Numbered from the stretch's first letter, positions 8,952 through 16,773 are shown. The stretch: 20,519 nucleotides of DNA from Cytophagaceae bacterium (GCA_021151805.1 JAGKWN010000069.1:1-20519); one strand, 5' to 3'. Program-made: numbers and translations. The notes: generated from the letters alone by a model not told the origin.

Positions 8952-10022
8952 TTAAGCCATACCCATTTTACGGATGTGTTTCAGGTGCGACCAGAAAGCA
9001 GCTGCCAGGGAAGAAAATTCAATATACATGATGTTGTGCTCTTTGCATGTTTCTTTCACCAGCATATTGATGGCAGGGTAGTGTACATGGCTGATCCGGG
9101 GAAAGAGGTGATGCTCCACCTGGAAATTAAGTCCACCCAGAAACCAGGAAAGAACCTTGTTGCCGGTGCCGAAATTTGCTGTTGTCTGGATCTGGTGAAT
9201 CGCCCATTCCTGTTCAATCTTATGCGTATTTTCATCCGGCTGCGGAAAGATCGTTGGTTCCACAATATGCGCCATCTGAAATACAATGCCAATAGTTAAT
9301 CCGCAGACAAAAGTCATTACCCCATAACCGGTCAGCGTTTCCGCAAGTCCGGTAAAATAAACCGGCACCCCGATAAATACTGCCAGGTACAGGATCTTGG
9401 TGCTCCAGAAGATCAGGTGTTCCTGCATGCTCCAGTGTTGATTTTTTCCTCCGCTGGCTATTTTACGTGTGAAATACTTTTCATAATCGCTTATAAAAAT
9501 CCATACAAAGTACGTGAGCCCGTAAAGTCCGATCCAGTAAATATGCTGAAAGCGGTGAATCCAGTATCTTTTTTGTGTGGTGTGAAACCGCATGAAGGGT
9601 TCAATTTTAATATCATCGTCCATGCCCTGGATATTCGTATAGGTATGGTGATTGATGTTGTGTTTTGTTTTCCAGTAAAGCGCATTTCCGCCCAATGCGT
9701 TGAGTGAGTAGGCAGACAATTTATTCAGCCAGGGAATCCTGGAGAAACTCTGATGGCTTCCTTCATGCATGATGTTAAAACCAATGCAGGCTAGATTAAT
9801 ACCGAGCAGCGCGCAAAGCGTCAAAGCCAGCAACGCTCCGGGCTGGAAGAAAACAAGCGTCACATAGAGGCCTATTGCTGAACAGATGTGCAGCACACTT
9901 TTCACGTACAGGGAAGCCGTGCCGGTCGGAGATTTTTCCTGGGTAAGAAAATAATTGTCGACCTTGGCTTTCAGCTGTTGAAAGAAAAGGTTGTTTTTGT
10001 TGTTGAAGGAAATTTTTTGCAA
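8952..10022 (-). CDS. Membrane fatty acid desaturase (linoleoyl-CoA desaturase-like)
   Basis: Di-iron integral-membrane desaturase of 356 residues that introduces a double bond into acyl chains of membrane lipids. The three histidine boxes are all present: HEGSH (86-90), HNINHH (121-126) and QVEHH (301-305). The third box with a leading Gln is typical of front-end and linoleoyl-type desaturases. There is no N-terminal cytochrome b5 domain, so electrons must come from a separate donor. Hydrophobic segments lie at about 42-82, 160-180 and 205-255. It starts at ATG 10022, diverges from the KefB-like gene across a 500-base gap, and ends just before its own terminator. It appears monocistronic. 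The family is certain. The bond position made is not predictable from the sequence alone. Confidence 0.92.
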   Translation of the reverse strand: MQKISFNNKNNLFFQQLKAKVDNYFLTQEKSPTGTASLYVKSVLHICSAIGLYVTLVFFQPGALLALTLCALLGINLACIGFNIMHEGSHQSFSRIPWLNKLSAYSLNALGGNALYWKTKHNINHHTYTNIQGMDDDIKIEPFMRFHTTQKRYWIHRFQHIYWIGLYGLTYFVWIFISDYEKYFTRKIASGGKNQHWSMQEHLIFWSTKILYLAVFIGVPVYFTGLAETLTGYGVMTFVCGLTIGIVFQMAHIVEPTIFPQPDENTHKIEQEWAIHQIQTTANFGTGNKVLSWFLGGLNFQVEHHLFPRISHVHYPAINMLVKETCKEHNIMYIEFSSLAAAFWSHLKHIRKMGMA

Positions 10023-10522
10023 TAAAGTAAGGACGTTGGGGCGCCCGGGTTAGTGTATAAAGAGGACAAGTAATGCGTGAATATAGTTCAATGTAACCAT
10101 TTAAATCAGTACTTGGTGCAGATGCGCGGTTTAAATGCCTTAAAGCCTGTATATCCGGTATACCTGCTATTCGGAATTTGCAATTCCGGATCCAGATTAA
10201 AGGGATTTTTAATCCCATGAAGTAATGTCTTACCTGTATATCCGGTATATTAAAAAGGTCGCCCCGTATGGTCTCAGCGCATTATCCCGGAAGAATGCCC
10301 TGTCAGAAGCAATACAGCATTTCCCGTATGAAAAAAAGTCATTTTGCTGTCAGTTCCGGAATGACATTTTGTAAATCAGGTTATAAAAAAAGCCTGCATT
10401 TTTTAGTCGGCATAAAGTTTGAAAAAGCTGAACTCAGCCAGGCATCCGCAGTTGGGATAATATGAAAAGCTTCGGTGCGGGCCATTGATTTCAGCATCTG
10501 ATACACCGTAATTTTTATAACC
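10023..10522. other. Divergent intergenic region between desaturase and antiporter genes
   Basis: Five hundred bases without a credible gene. It must hold the promoters of both divergent genes, but I find no clear TAnnTTTG element on either strand. The one clear structure is a REP unit framed by 17-base direct repeats (10146-10249). The short reading frames here have no recognisable features. Confidence 0.7.
10146..10249 (+). repeat. REP unit framed by 17-base direct repeats
   Basis: The identical sequence CCTGTATATCCGGTATA occurs at 10146-10162 and 10233-10249. Between them lies a REP unit: TTCGGAATTTGCAATTCCGGA (about 10171-10191), then CCAGATTAA, then a second hairpin GGGATT-TTT-AATCCC (10202-10216). 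The order of core hairpin, CCAGAT box and GGGATT hairpin matches the REPs at 16774 and 17224. Confidence 0.75.
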
Positions 10523-11707
10523 GTGGCATCCATATTGGCATATATAACAACAGGAGATGATATTCTCAGAAGTATTGTCGGCATGCTTTTGAGTATCCTT
10601 TTTATCAGCTGGGTTTTAAGGCATTTCCGCCAACCGTATTTTATCGCATATATTATTGCAGGTGTGTTGCTTGGGCCGAGCGGCATAATGCTTTTCAGTG
10701 ATGTGGAAACGATTGCGCAGGTAGGTTCCCTGGGACTGATCATGCAATTGTTTTTTGCAGGTATTGAGATCGAAGTTCCGGCGCTTATTAAAAACAGCAG
10801 AATACTTACGGCAGGCACAGCTGTTCAGCTTATCCTCAGCCTGTTCTTCGTCTGGCTGGTGGGTATGTACTTTACATGGGATTCCGGCAGGATTATTCTG
10901 TTTGGTTTCATCATCAGTATGAGCAGTTCTGCCATCCTGATCGAATACCTCAATACAAATAAAGAAATCAACACACGCCTCGGAACCCTCACAACAGGCA
11001 TTCTGATTATTCAGGATTTTCTGATCGCACCAATGATCATGGTACTCAACTTCATTACGCAAAAAGAAGCGGACGTAAAAGCGCTCATCATCGGGTGCGG
11101 AGTCATGCTGCTCTTTATCGTTGTGATGCGTAAGATTGCACTCAGGAAAAAGATTCACCTGCCATGGATCAATAACCTGTCAGCAGATCATGAACTACAG
11201 TTGTTTATAGGCCTGTTAACCTGTTTCGGCTTTGCGTGGATCACAAGCCTGCTGAACCTTTCGGCTGCGCTGGGCGCTATGTTTGCAGGCATGATCCTTT
11301 CGCAGACAGGCTCTACCCATTGGCTCGAAAAAAACCTGCTGCCGTTCAGGATCTTTTTCCTGTCCCTGTTCTTTTTTTCCATAGGCCTGCAGATTGATCT
11401 GAAGTTCATCGCCAGCCATGCATTCATTATCCTGCTGCTTGTACTGGCCATCTTATTTATCAACAGCATAATCAATACACTCGTGTTCCGCTTGCTGAAA
11501 GAGACCTGGAAAAATAGCGTATATGCCGGTGCCCTGTTGTCGCAGATCGGGGAGTTTAGTCTGGTCTTGTGCACGGTAGCAAAAACGCTGAATATCGTAG
11601 ATGATTTCTCCTTCCAGTTAACCCTGTCGGTGATTTCTGTGAGCATGCTGCTCACATCCGGCTGGATCGGTTTCATCCGTAAGTTCCTGTTCCGCGAACA
11701 GCCGTAG
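10523..11707 (+). CDS. KefB-like cation:proton antiporter (CPA2 family, membrane domain only)
   Basis: Inner-membrane monovalent cation/H+ antiporter of the CPA2 (KefB/KefC, NapA-like) type, 394 residues with about a dozen hydrophobic segments. Family motifs seen: GPSG (51-54), SSSAILIEYLN (134-144), IQDFLIAP (163-170) carrying the conserved acidic transport residue Asp165, LNLSAALGAMFAGMILS (244-260) and SQIGEFSLVL (340-349). It ends after the membrane domain, without the NAD-binding RCK/TrkA-N domain that regulates KefB and KefC. The start is GTG at 10523. The next in-frame ATG (10583) would cut the first membrane helix, so the GTG is preferred, although there is no ribosome-site evidence. 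It likely works in pH or K+/Na+ homeostasis; the ion is not predictable. It converges on the asparaginase cluster. Confidence 0.88.
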   Translation: MASILAYITTGDDILRSIVGMLLSILFISWVLRHFRQPYFIAYIIAGVLLGPSGIMLFSDVETIAQVGSLGLIMQLFFAGIEIEVPALIKNSRILTAGTAVQLILSLFFVWLVGMYFTWDSGRIILFGFIISMSSSAILIEYLNTNKEINTRLGTLTTGILIIQDFLIAPMIMVLNFITQKEADVKALIIGCGVMLLFIVVMRKIALRKKIHLPWINNLSADHELQLFIGLLTCFGFAWITSLLNLSAALGAMFAGMILSQTGSTHWLEKNLLPFRIFFLSLFFFSIGLQIDLKFIASHAFIILLLVLAILFINSIINTLVFRLLKETWKNSVYAGALLSQIGEFSLVLCTVAKTLNIVDDFSFQLTLSVISVSMLLTSGWIGFIRKFLFREQP

Positions 11708-11811
11708 GCACCTGCTTCCTTCTAAACCTTTTTGCTGGCGCAAGCAGTCGCTTGTGCCCCGGCTTACAACCGGATCGCTCTTATCAAAGCAATGATTGTA
11801 GTTCCGAATCT

Positions 11812-11924
11812 TCTATTTGGAATTTGTATTCGCCGCGGCGAACGAATCCAGATAAATGGGATTTGTAACCTGCTGTTCGGAATTTGCAATTCTTAATCCA
11901 GATAAACAGGTTCGCCGCGGCGAA
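11812..11924 (+). repeat. Two tandem degenerate REP-like units with GC palindromes
   Basis: Unit one reads GGAATTTGTATT, then TTCGCCGCGGCGAA (11829-11842), then CCAGATAA. Unit two reads TTCGGAATTTGCAATTC, then CCAGATAA, then TTCGCCGCGGCGAA (11911-11924). They keep the REP core and CCAGATAA box, but a perfect 14-base palindrome is placed in different spots. They lie downstream of the antiporter gene and before the shared terminator. Confidence 0.65.
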
Positions 11925-11953
11925 TGTGATCCTAACCCTCTAAAACAAAACAA

Positions 11954-11981
11954 AAAGCCCGCGGCTCTCACCGCGGGCTTT
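11954..11981. terminator. Intrinsic terminator between convergent antiporter and porin genes
   Basis: An eleven-base-pair perfect stem (AAAGCCCGCGG and its complement) encloses the loop CTCTCA. On the minus strand it follows the porin gene and is trailed by CTTTTTGTTTTGTTTT, a strong T-tract. On the plus strand it follows the antiporter gene with a weaker tract. The stem differs from the terminator at 5863-5906 by one compensated base pair. Confidence 0.85.
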
Positions 11982-12007
11982 GCTGTTATTAGTAAAAGAA
12001 GTTTAAC

Positions 12008-13192
12008 CTAGAAGATCCCCAGCGGCGTTACAAAGCCCACGCAGAAGCGGCCGGTGGTGTAATCTTTTGCGCCGAAGCGTTCTTCAGCATAATTGGAGTA
12101 GTCGTAAATGCGGCCAACATAGTTGGCGAAGAAACGCAGGTTCAGGTCCTCAAACGGATAGTACTCAACGGTTGGAACAAAGCCCCAGGCCGTACGGATG
12201 TTGTTCGTGTTTTTGCCCGGATCGATATCGCTCTTCCAGCGTGCCAGATCCAGCATACCAAAGAAGGATAAGTTCCATTTTTTGTTGATGCGGTAGTGCA
12301 GGTGTACCCAGTGGCCCACATACTCCGTGTTCTTCAGGGCATAGGCATACATGCTGTCCGGCACCGTTGCACTCACTACGCCTGTTCTGTCAAGCTGTTC
12401 GTTGCTTAGTTTGTAATCGTAAGCAATCACAAATTTCCCTAACGTAAGTTCGTTACCCAAGGCAAAGTAATTCATGTACAGATCCTGCGCTTCGGTAAAC
12501 AGTGAGTATGACCAGATCGTTTTCAGCTTACCGCCAAACAGACTTCCGCGCCAGTTGGAAACAAGGGCCAGCGGAGCCTTTGATTCTACTGCGTTCGGCT
12601 GTACGCCATACAGTTCTTCAAAGTATTTGGTACGTGAGTCCAGCGCCTGAAATGTAAAGGAATGCTTGCTGTTCACGCTATAGCTTGCGCCAGCTCCTGT
12701 AAGGAAGTTGTCTGCATATTCAATGATATCTGAGTATTCATAGATATCGATGGGGTTGTAGTCAAACTCAAACCCGCCCCAGTCGGCACACATTTTCCCG
12801 GCAGAGAAGTTAAACTTTTTGCTTGCATCCACACGGATGTAAGCCAGGTCGGTAGAGCGGCTCAGGTTATCGACCGATTCGGAGGTCTGCGCCCGTGTAT
12901 AGCGATCCCTGAAACGGAAATATACTTTTTCGTGTACCATGCCGCGGATCTCCAGCCTGAACTGATCGTTCCGGAAACGGCTTCCAATGTACTCGCCATC
13001 CTGGAACTCGTTCCGGAAAGCAAAGTTCATGTTTGCGATCATGCTCATGTTTTTGAGCAGCGTTTGCTTCGTTTCAGGGATCAACGTTTTGTAGTAGGTT
13101 GTATCACCTGTCTGGCGCTCCTGTTTCTGTGCATAGACAGACCCAAGGAGTGCCAGAAAAAATATTCCGGTAAGTGCAAAATGCTTTTTCAT
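12008..13192 (-). CDS. Outer-membrane porin-like beta-barrel protein linked to asparaginase
   Basis: Predicted outer-membrane beta-barrel of 394 residues resembling OprO/OprP-type (phosphate-selective porin family) proteins of Bacteroidetes. Seen: a signal peptide (1-21, ending SVYAQ); many alternating amphipathic strands, such as FRLEIRGMVHEKVYFRFRDRYTRA and WNLSFFGMLDLARW patterns; and a C-terminal strand ending in an aromatic (GFVTPLGIF), as expected for barrel insertion. The gene starts 20 bases after the asparaginase stop codon, so the two are co-transcribed and the barrel is the last gene of the cluster. Context suggests a channel for asparagine, aspartate or dicarboxylates; this is inference, and no substrate motif is visible. 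Confidence 0.8.
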   Translation of the reverse strand: MKKHFALTGIFFLALLGSVYAQKQERQTGDTTYYKTLIPETKQTLLKNMSMIANMNFAFRNEFQDGEYIGSRFRNDQFRLEIRGMVHEKVYFRFRDRYTRAQTSESVDNLSRSTDLAYIRVDASKKFNFSAGKMCADWGGFEFDYNPIDIYEYSDIIEYADNFLTGAGASYSVNSKHSFTFQALDSRTKYFEELYGVQPNAVESKAPLALVSNWRGSLFGGKLKTIWSYSLFTEAQDLYMNYFALGNELTLGKFVIAYDYKLSNEQLDRTGVVSATVPDSMYAYALKNTEYVGHWVHLHYRINKKWNLSFFGMLDLARWKSDIDPGKNTNNIRTAWGFVPTVEYYPFEDLNLRFFANYVGRIYDYSNYAEERFGAKDYTTGRFCVGFVTPLGIF

Positions 13193-13212
13193 AACAGGGG
13201 AAACGTTGGCAC

Positions 13213-14283
13213 TTAGTACTTAATGAATACCTTCTGTAAATCTTCTCTGCTTCTTTCTTTCAATAAAGCAAGCATCAATAATACCCGTGCTTTCTGCGGA
13301 TTCAGATCATCCGAAGAAATGGTTCCGTATTCTTTGTCGTTTACTTCACCTTCAATTAATACAGCGCCTACCGGCACACGGGTAGCACGTACTACTTTCA
13401 CGCCTTTCTTTGTCGCATTCTTCACGGCCGCAAGCATGGCTGTATTCATGTTACCATCACCCACACCGGCAATAACGATCCCTTTAGAACCGGCGCTTAC
13501 CAGGAAGTCGATGATATCAGCAGAACCATCTGCACAGGCATAAACAATGTCTACACGTGGCAAGGCAGTAACACCGTCTACAGAGAATTCACTTTGAGTT
13601 GTGTGTACACCGTTTGGTTTGTGAAAGAGTGAAGTTTGTCCGAAGATCACAGTACCTAATAAACCTTCCTGCGGAGACTGGAAGGTATGTACCGGTGTAG
13701 AGATCATTTTCTTCACATCGTGTGCAGAATGAATTTCATCATTCATTACCACCATTACACCATACCCTTTGGATGCAGGGTTTGCAGCAACTGCTACCGC
13801 ATTGTACAGGTTTAACGGACCGTCGGCACTTAATGCGGTTGACGGGCGCATAGAACCCGTTAATACAACCGGCTTGTCGCTTTTAACAACCAGGTTCAAA
13901 AAGTATGCAGTCTCTTCCTGTGTATCTGTACCGTGTGTGATTACGATACCGTCTACATCCGGCGTAGCCAGTAACTGGTTGATGCGTTTTGCAAGGTCGA
14001 GCCAGATCTTCACAGACATATCCTGGGAACCTACGTTTGAAAGCTGTTCGCCTTTCAGGTTTGCCAGCTTGCGGATATTTGGCACGGAGTTGATCATGGT
14101 ATCGATCTTTACCTGTCCGGATGTATAGGCCGAACCGGTAGAGCTGGCACCAGCACCAGCAATGGTACCGCCTGTAGCTAAAATGATCACGTTGGGTAGT
14201 TTTGTCTGTGCCGATGCAATTGTATGCGCAAATACAAAGACTATGGCAAGCAAAGTTGTTTTGATTGTGTTCATCTGTTTCAT
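13213..14283 (-). CDS. ansB: Type II (periplasmic) L-asparaginase
   Basis: Hydrolyses L-asparagine to aspartate and ammonia. The 356-residue protein has a signal peptide (about 1-25, ending IASA before QTKLP) and matches the E. coli type II enzyme nearly end to end. Catalytic residues are all present: Thr40 in ATGGTIAG (counterpart of Thr12), Tyr53 in the mobile loop (Tyr25), Thr119-Asp120 in ITHGTDT (Thr89-Asp90) and Lys192 (Lys162). The C-terminal block LNPQKARVLLMLAL is typical. It is the middle gene of a minus-strand cluster, 159 bases after the aspartase gene and 20 before the porin gene. That upstream gap holds a large inverted repeat (14355-14433) that may set its expression. Met4 is an alternative start; either keeps the signal peptide. 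Confidence 0.95.
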   Translation of the reverse strand: MKQMNTIKTTLLAIVFVFAHTIASAQTKLPNVIILATGGTIAGAGASSTGSAYTSGQVKIDTMINSVPNIRKLANLKGEQLSNVGSQDMSVKIWLDLAKRINQLLATPDVDGIVITHGTDTQEETAYFLNLVVKSDKPVVLTGSMRPSTALSADGPLNLYNAVAVAANPASKGYGVMVVMNDEIHSAHDVKKMISTPVHTFQSPQEGLLGTVIFGQTSLFHKPNGVHTTQSEFSVDGVTALPRVDIVYACADGSADIIDFLVSAGSKGIVIAGVGDGNMNTAMLAAVKNATKKGVKVVRATRVPVGAVLIEGEVNDKEYGTISSDDLNPQKARVLLMLALLKERSREDLQKVFIKY

Positions 14284-14354
14284 AAAAGACTTGTTAAAAG
14301 TGTACGATAAAAGTTAATTGTTAAAAGGTTAGCGATTCTTATCCGTTCATAAAT

Positions 14355-14433
14355 AACCTGTAAGGATTTTGTATGGATATGTGCGGAGACCGATGGAATC
14401 TCGTACAGACCGTTTTCTAAATCCTTACAGGTT
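14355..14433 (-). promoter_or_regulatory. Long inverted repeat between aspartase and asparaginase genes
   Basis: Perfect 15-base arms, AACCTGTAAGGATTT (14355-14369) and its complement (14419-14433), enclose 49 bases that contain a smaller pairing (GAGA..TCTC with CC/GG inside). It starts about 10 bases after the aspartase stop codon and ends about 70 bases before the asparaginase start. In RNA it would form a long stalk. It could stabilise the aspartase mRNA end, attenuate read-through, or be a small mobile repeat. There is no T-run typical of a terminator. Confidence 0.65.
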
Positions 14434-14442
14434 TAAGTAAAA

Positions 14443-15936
14443 TTATTTCTGTCCGGTTACCGTTGCAGGATCAAGTAATTGTTTGATCTGATCTTCGGTT
14501 AATAATTTCTTTTCGCGGATCAGTTCTAAAATTCCTTTGTTGGTTTCCAATGCTTCTTTAGCAAGCTCGGTTGTTTTTTCATAGCCCAGTATCGGGTTCA
14601 ATGCCGTAACAATACCTACGCTGCGTTCGATGTAGTGCTGGCAGATATCTTTATTTACGGTAATACCTTGAATACATTGCTTGGTGAATGCGGGTACTGT
14701 CTTTGTAAACAATGCCTGTGTCTCCATGATGGATACTGCCACCACAGGTTCGAAAGCATTTAACTGCAGCAAACCATCCTGTGAAGCCATTGCAACTGTT
14801 AAATCATTGCCGATTGCTTTGAAGCAGATCTGGTTCATCAGTTCAGGCATGACCGGATTGATTTTTCCCGGCATGATGGAAGAGCCTGGCTGTAATGCCG
14901 GCAGGTTGATTTCGAAGATCCCTGTTCTTGGACCGGAGGCAAGGAAGATCAGGTCAGAGCTTAACTTTGACAACGTAATGGCAAGGTTTTTCAAGCCTGC
15001 AGAATACAATACAAATGCCTGCATGCTGGAAGTTGCTGCAATCAGATTTTCACTTTTATGGATTGGCTTACCGGTGATCTTTGCCAGCTGTGCCGCACAC
15101 TTTACATCATAACCGGGCGTTGCTGTAATACCAGTGCCAATGGCAGTAGCACCCATGTTGACTTCATACAGATACGTTTCCAATTGCTTTAATGCTGCAA
15201 TGGCTGCGTCCAGCTGACCACCGAAGGCATGAAACTCCTGGCCAACCGTCATTGGTACGGCATCCTGGCCTTCGGTTCTTCCCATCTTTACAATGGATTT
15301 GAATTCTTCACCTTTAGCATGTAATGCAGCAGATAAAAGACTAAGTTCCTGAACCAGTTTGTCGTTGTGCAGGATCAAAGCAATGTGGATCGCAGTAGGG
15401 TAGCTGTCGTTGGTAGACTGCCCCATGTTCAGGTCATCATGCGGTTCGATGAACTGGTATTCACCTTTTTTATGTCCGCTTAATTCCAGCGCGATATTGG
15501 CAAGTACCTCATTCGCATTCATGTTGGCAGAAGTACCGGCACCACCCTGGTAAAGATCTACACAAAAGTCTTCGTGGTATTTTCCATCCATTACAGCCAG
15601 GCAGGCTTTCTCGATTGCTGCAAGCTTTTCATTGCTTAAACGGCCTACTTCGTTGTTGGCGCGCGCGGCAGCAAGTTTTACAATGGCGAAAGCCTTTACA
15701 TAATCCGGATAGAAATTTGTTTTCACGCCGCTGATCTGGAAGTTCTCCAGTGCGCGTGCTGTCTGTACGCCATAGTAGGCATCATACGGAATCTGTTTAG
15801 TACCCAGCAAATCCTTTTCCTCACGTGTAGTTGGGGTGGCAGGAGCAGGTGTTTTTTTCTTAGTCTGGGCTGTAGCCGGAAAGTAGAAGGCTGATGCTGT
15901 AAGAAATAAGGCAAGTGAAAGTCGATGTAACATCAT
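14443..15936 (-). CDS. aspA: Aspartate ammonia-lyase with N-terminal signal peptide (predicted periplasmic)
   Basis: Converts L-aspartate to fumarate and ammonia. The 497-residue protein has the family signature GSSIMPGKINP (351-361, with the catalytic serine), the aspartase-type start DLLGTKQIPYDAYYGVQT (42-59), QGGAGTSANMNANEV (130-143) and QSTND (173-177), and spans the full family length. It is unusual in carrying a clear export signal: MMLHR, a hydrophobic run to about residue 19, and an ATAQ cleavage site near 23, then a Lys/Pro/Thr linker to about 38. There is no internal Met before the conserved region, so the signal is not a start-site error. At 221-223 it reads T-E-G where characterised aspartases have T-Q-L or T-H-L beside the substrate. 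It is the first gene of the cluster with asparaginase and porin, whose products are also exported. Fumarase C is the alternative family member, but the N-terminal match and context favour aspartase. Confidence 0.9.
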   Translation of the reverse strand: MMLHRLSLALFLTASAFYFPATAQTKKKTPAPATPTTREEKDLLGTKQIPYDAYYGVQTARALENFQISGVKTNFYPDYVKAFAIVKLAAARANNEVGRLSNEKLAAIEKACLAVMDGKYHEDFCVDLYQGGAGTSANMNANEVLANIALELSGHKKGEYQFIEPHDDLNMGQSTNDSYPTAIHIALILHNDKLVQELSLLSAALHAKGEEFKSIVKMGRTEGQDAVPMTVGQEFHAFGGQLDAAIAALKQLETYLYEVNMGATAIGTGITATPGYDVKCAAQLAKITGKPIHKSENLIAATSSMQAFVLYSAGLKNLAITLSKLSSDLIFLASGPRTGIFEINLPALQPGSSIMPGKINPVMPELMNQICFKAIGNDLTVAMASQDGLLQLNAFEPVVAVSIMETQALFTKTVPAFTKQCIQGITVNKDICQHYIERSVGIVTALNPILGYEKTTELAKEALETNKGILELIREKKLLTEDQIKQLLDPATVTGQK

Positions 15937-16362
15937 AACATATAAAAGCTAAAGTGAAATAGAAAATCTGTTATAAAAGTGAAAGGACAAATATAATAAT
16001 TCTAATGGTATTTCTGGTTTTTATGGGTATGCATGGGATAAAAGCCTCTTTTGAATGAAAGATTTTAATGCCCTGGATTTTGGTTGATGTATTACGAAGT
16101 TCGTGTTGATAGCTGAAAAATTGGATGATATGTATTTGTGAACGTATATGATACTTATCACAAATTGTTGAGTGAAAAACTCAATTCGTTTAAATATAAT
16201 TATTTCATTACATTTTATTAAAGATATGTGTTTGCATAAATAAGGTTTAATTCTTCTTTTTAAAAGGAGGAAACTAAACGAAACAGCATTGATAAGGTGA
16301 TTTATAATCCGCATCTTTTAGTAACTTCCCTGAATAATGACTGAACAATGAAATGAAGCCTT
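15937..16362. other. Divergent intergenic region upstream of the aspartase gene
   Basis: A 426-base, A/T-rich gap between divergent genes. It holds the likely aspartase promoter near 15988-15995 and a small hairpin TTGAGT-GAAAA-ACTCAA (16168-16184). A 97-codon reading frame on the minus strand (16021-16314) has no recognisable features and A/T-rich codons; I do not call it a gene. Confidence 0.6.
15988..15995 (-). promoter_or_regulatory. Candidate Bacteroidetes -7 element of the aspartase cluster
   Basis: Read on the minus strand the octamer is TATATTTG, an exact match to the TAnnTTTG -7 consensus of Bacteroidetes promoters. It lies 52 bases upstream of the aspartase start. No clear TTTG -33 partner is seen at the usual distance, so this is a moderate candidate only. 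Confidence 0.35.
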
Positions 16363-16752
16363 ATGGAAACTGAAAAAAGAAAACCCAATCCCAATGATTA
16401 CTTAGCGAATGAACGTACATTCCTGGCCTGGGTGCGCACGGGCATTGGTATTATGGCGTTTGGGTTTGTGGTGGTGAAGTTTTCGTTGTTTGTAAAGCAG
16501 CTCACGTTTATACTGCACTCAGAATACGTGCCGGATGTGCCTGCCGATCATGGGCATTATTCATCGCGTATAGGTATTGTGCTGGTAGTGCTGGGCATTT
16601 GTTCGATTGTGTTTTCATATATACGTTACCGTTCTACCAATAAACAGTTGGAGCGGGGCGAGTTCAATCATTCTTCCTTGTATATTAATATTCTTACCGG
16701 CGCCATTGTGCTGATCAGTGTGTTGCTGGTCTATTATCTTGTGCGTGCTTAA
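16363..16752 (+). CDS. YidH/DUF202 family inner-membrane protein
   Basis: Small integral membrane protein of 129 residues of unknown function. The family hallmark ERTFLAWVRTGIGIMAFGF lies at 17-35. Three hydrophobic segments are visible: about 22-46, 66-86 and 103-127. Length and layout match DUF202/YidH proteins. It starts at ATG 16363 and stands alone, divergent from the aspartase cluster and followed directly by REP repeats. No regulatory element is evident. Confidence 0.85.
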   Translation: METEKRKPNPNDYLANERTFLAWVRTGIGIMAFGFVVVKFSLFVKQLTFILHSEYVPDVPADHGHYSSRIGIVLVVLGICSIVFSYIRYRSTNKQLERGEFNHSSLYINILTGAIVLISVLLVYYLVRA

Positions 16753-16773
16753 ACAGATTGCAGATTATTTTTG

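Noticed and set aside
10616..11158. Minus-strand reading frame of 180 codons
   Set aside because: Antisense to the antiporter gene; its His-, Asp- and Asn-rich composition mirrors codons for membrane helices.
14443..15936. Fumarase C as the identity of the lyase gene
   Set aside because: The same superfamily signature is present, but the N-terminal DLLGTKQIPYDAYYGVQT segment, the overall match to AspA/AspB and the asparaginase neighbour favour aspartase.
16021..16314. Minus-strand reading frame of 97 codons upstream of the aspartase gene
   Set aside because: A/T-rich, rich in Ile, Lys, Asn and Ser, with no domain or motif. It overlaps the region expected to hold promoters of two divergent genes.
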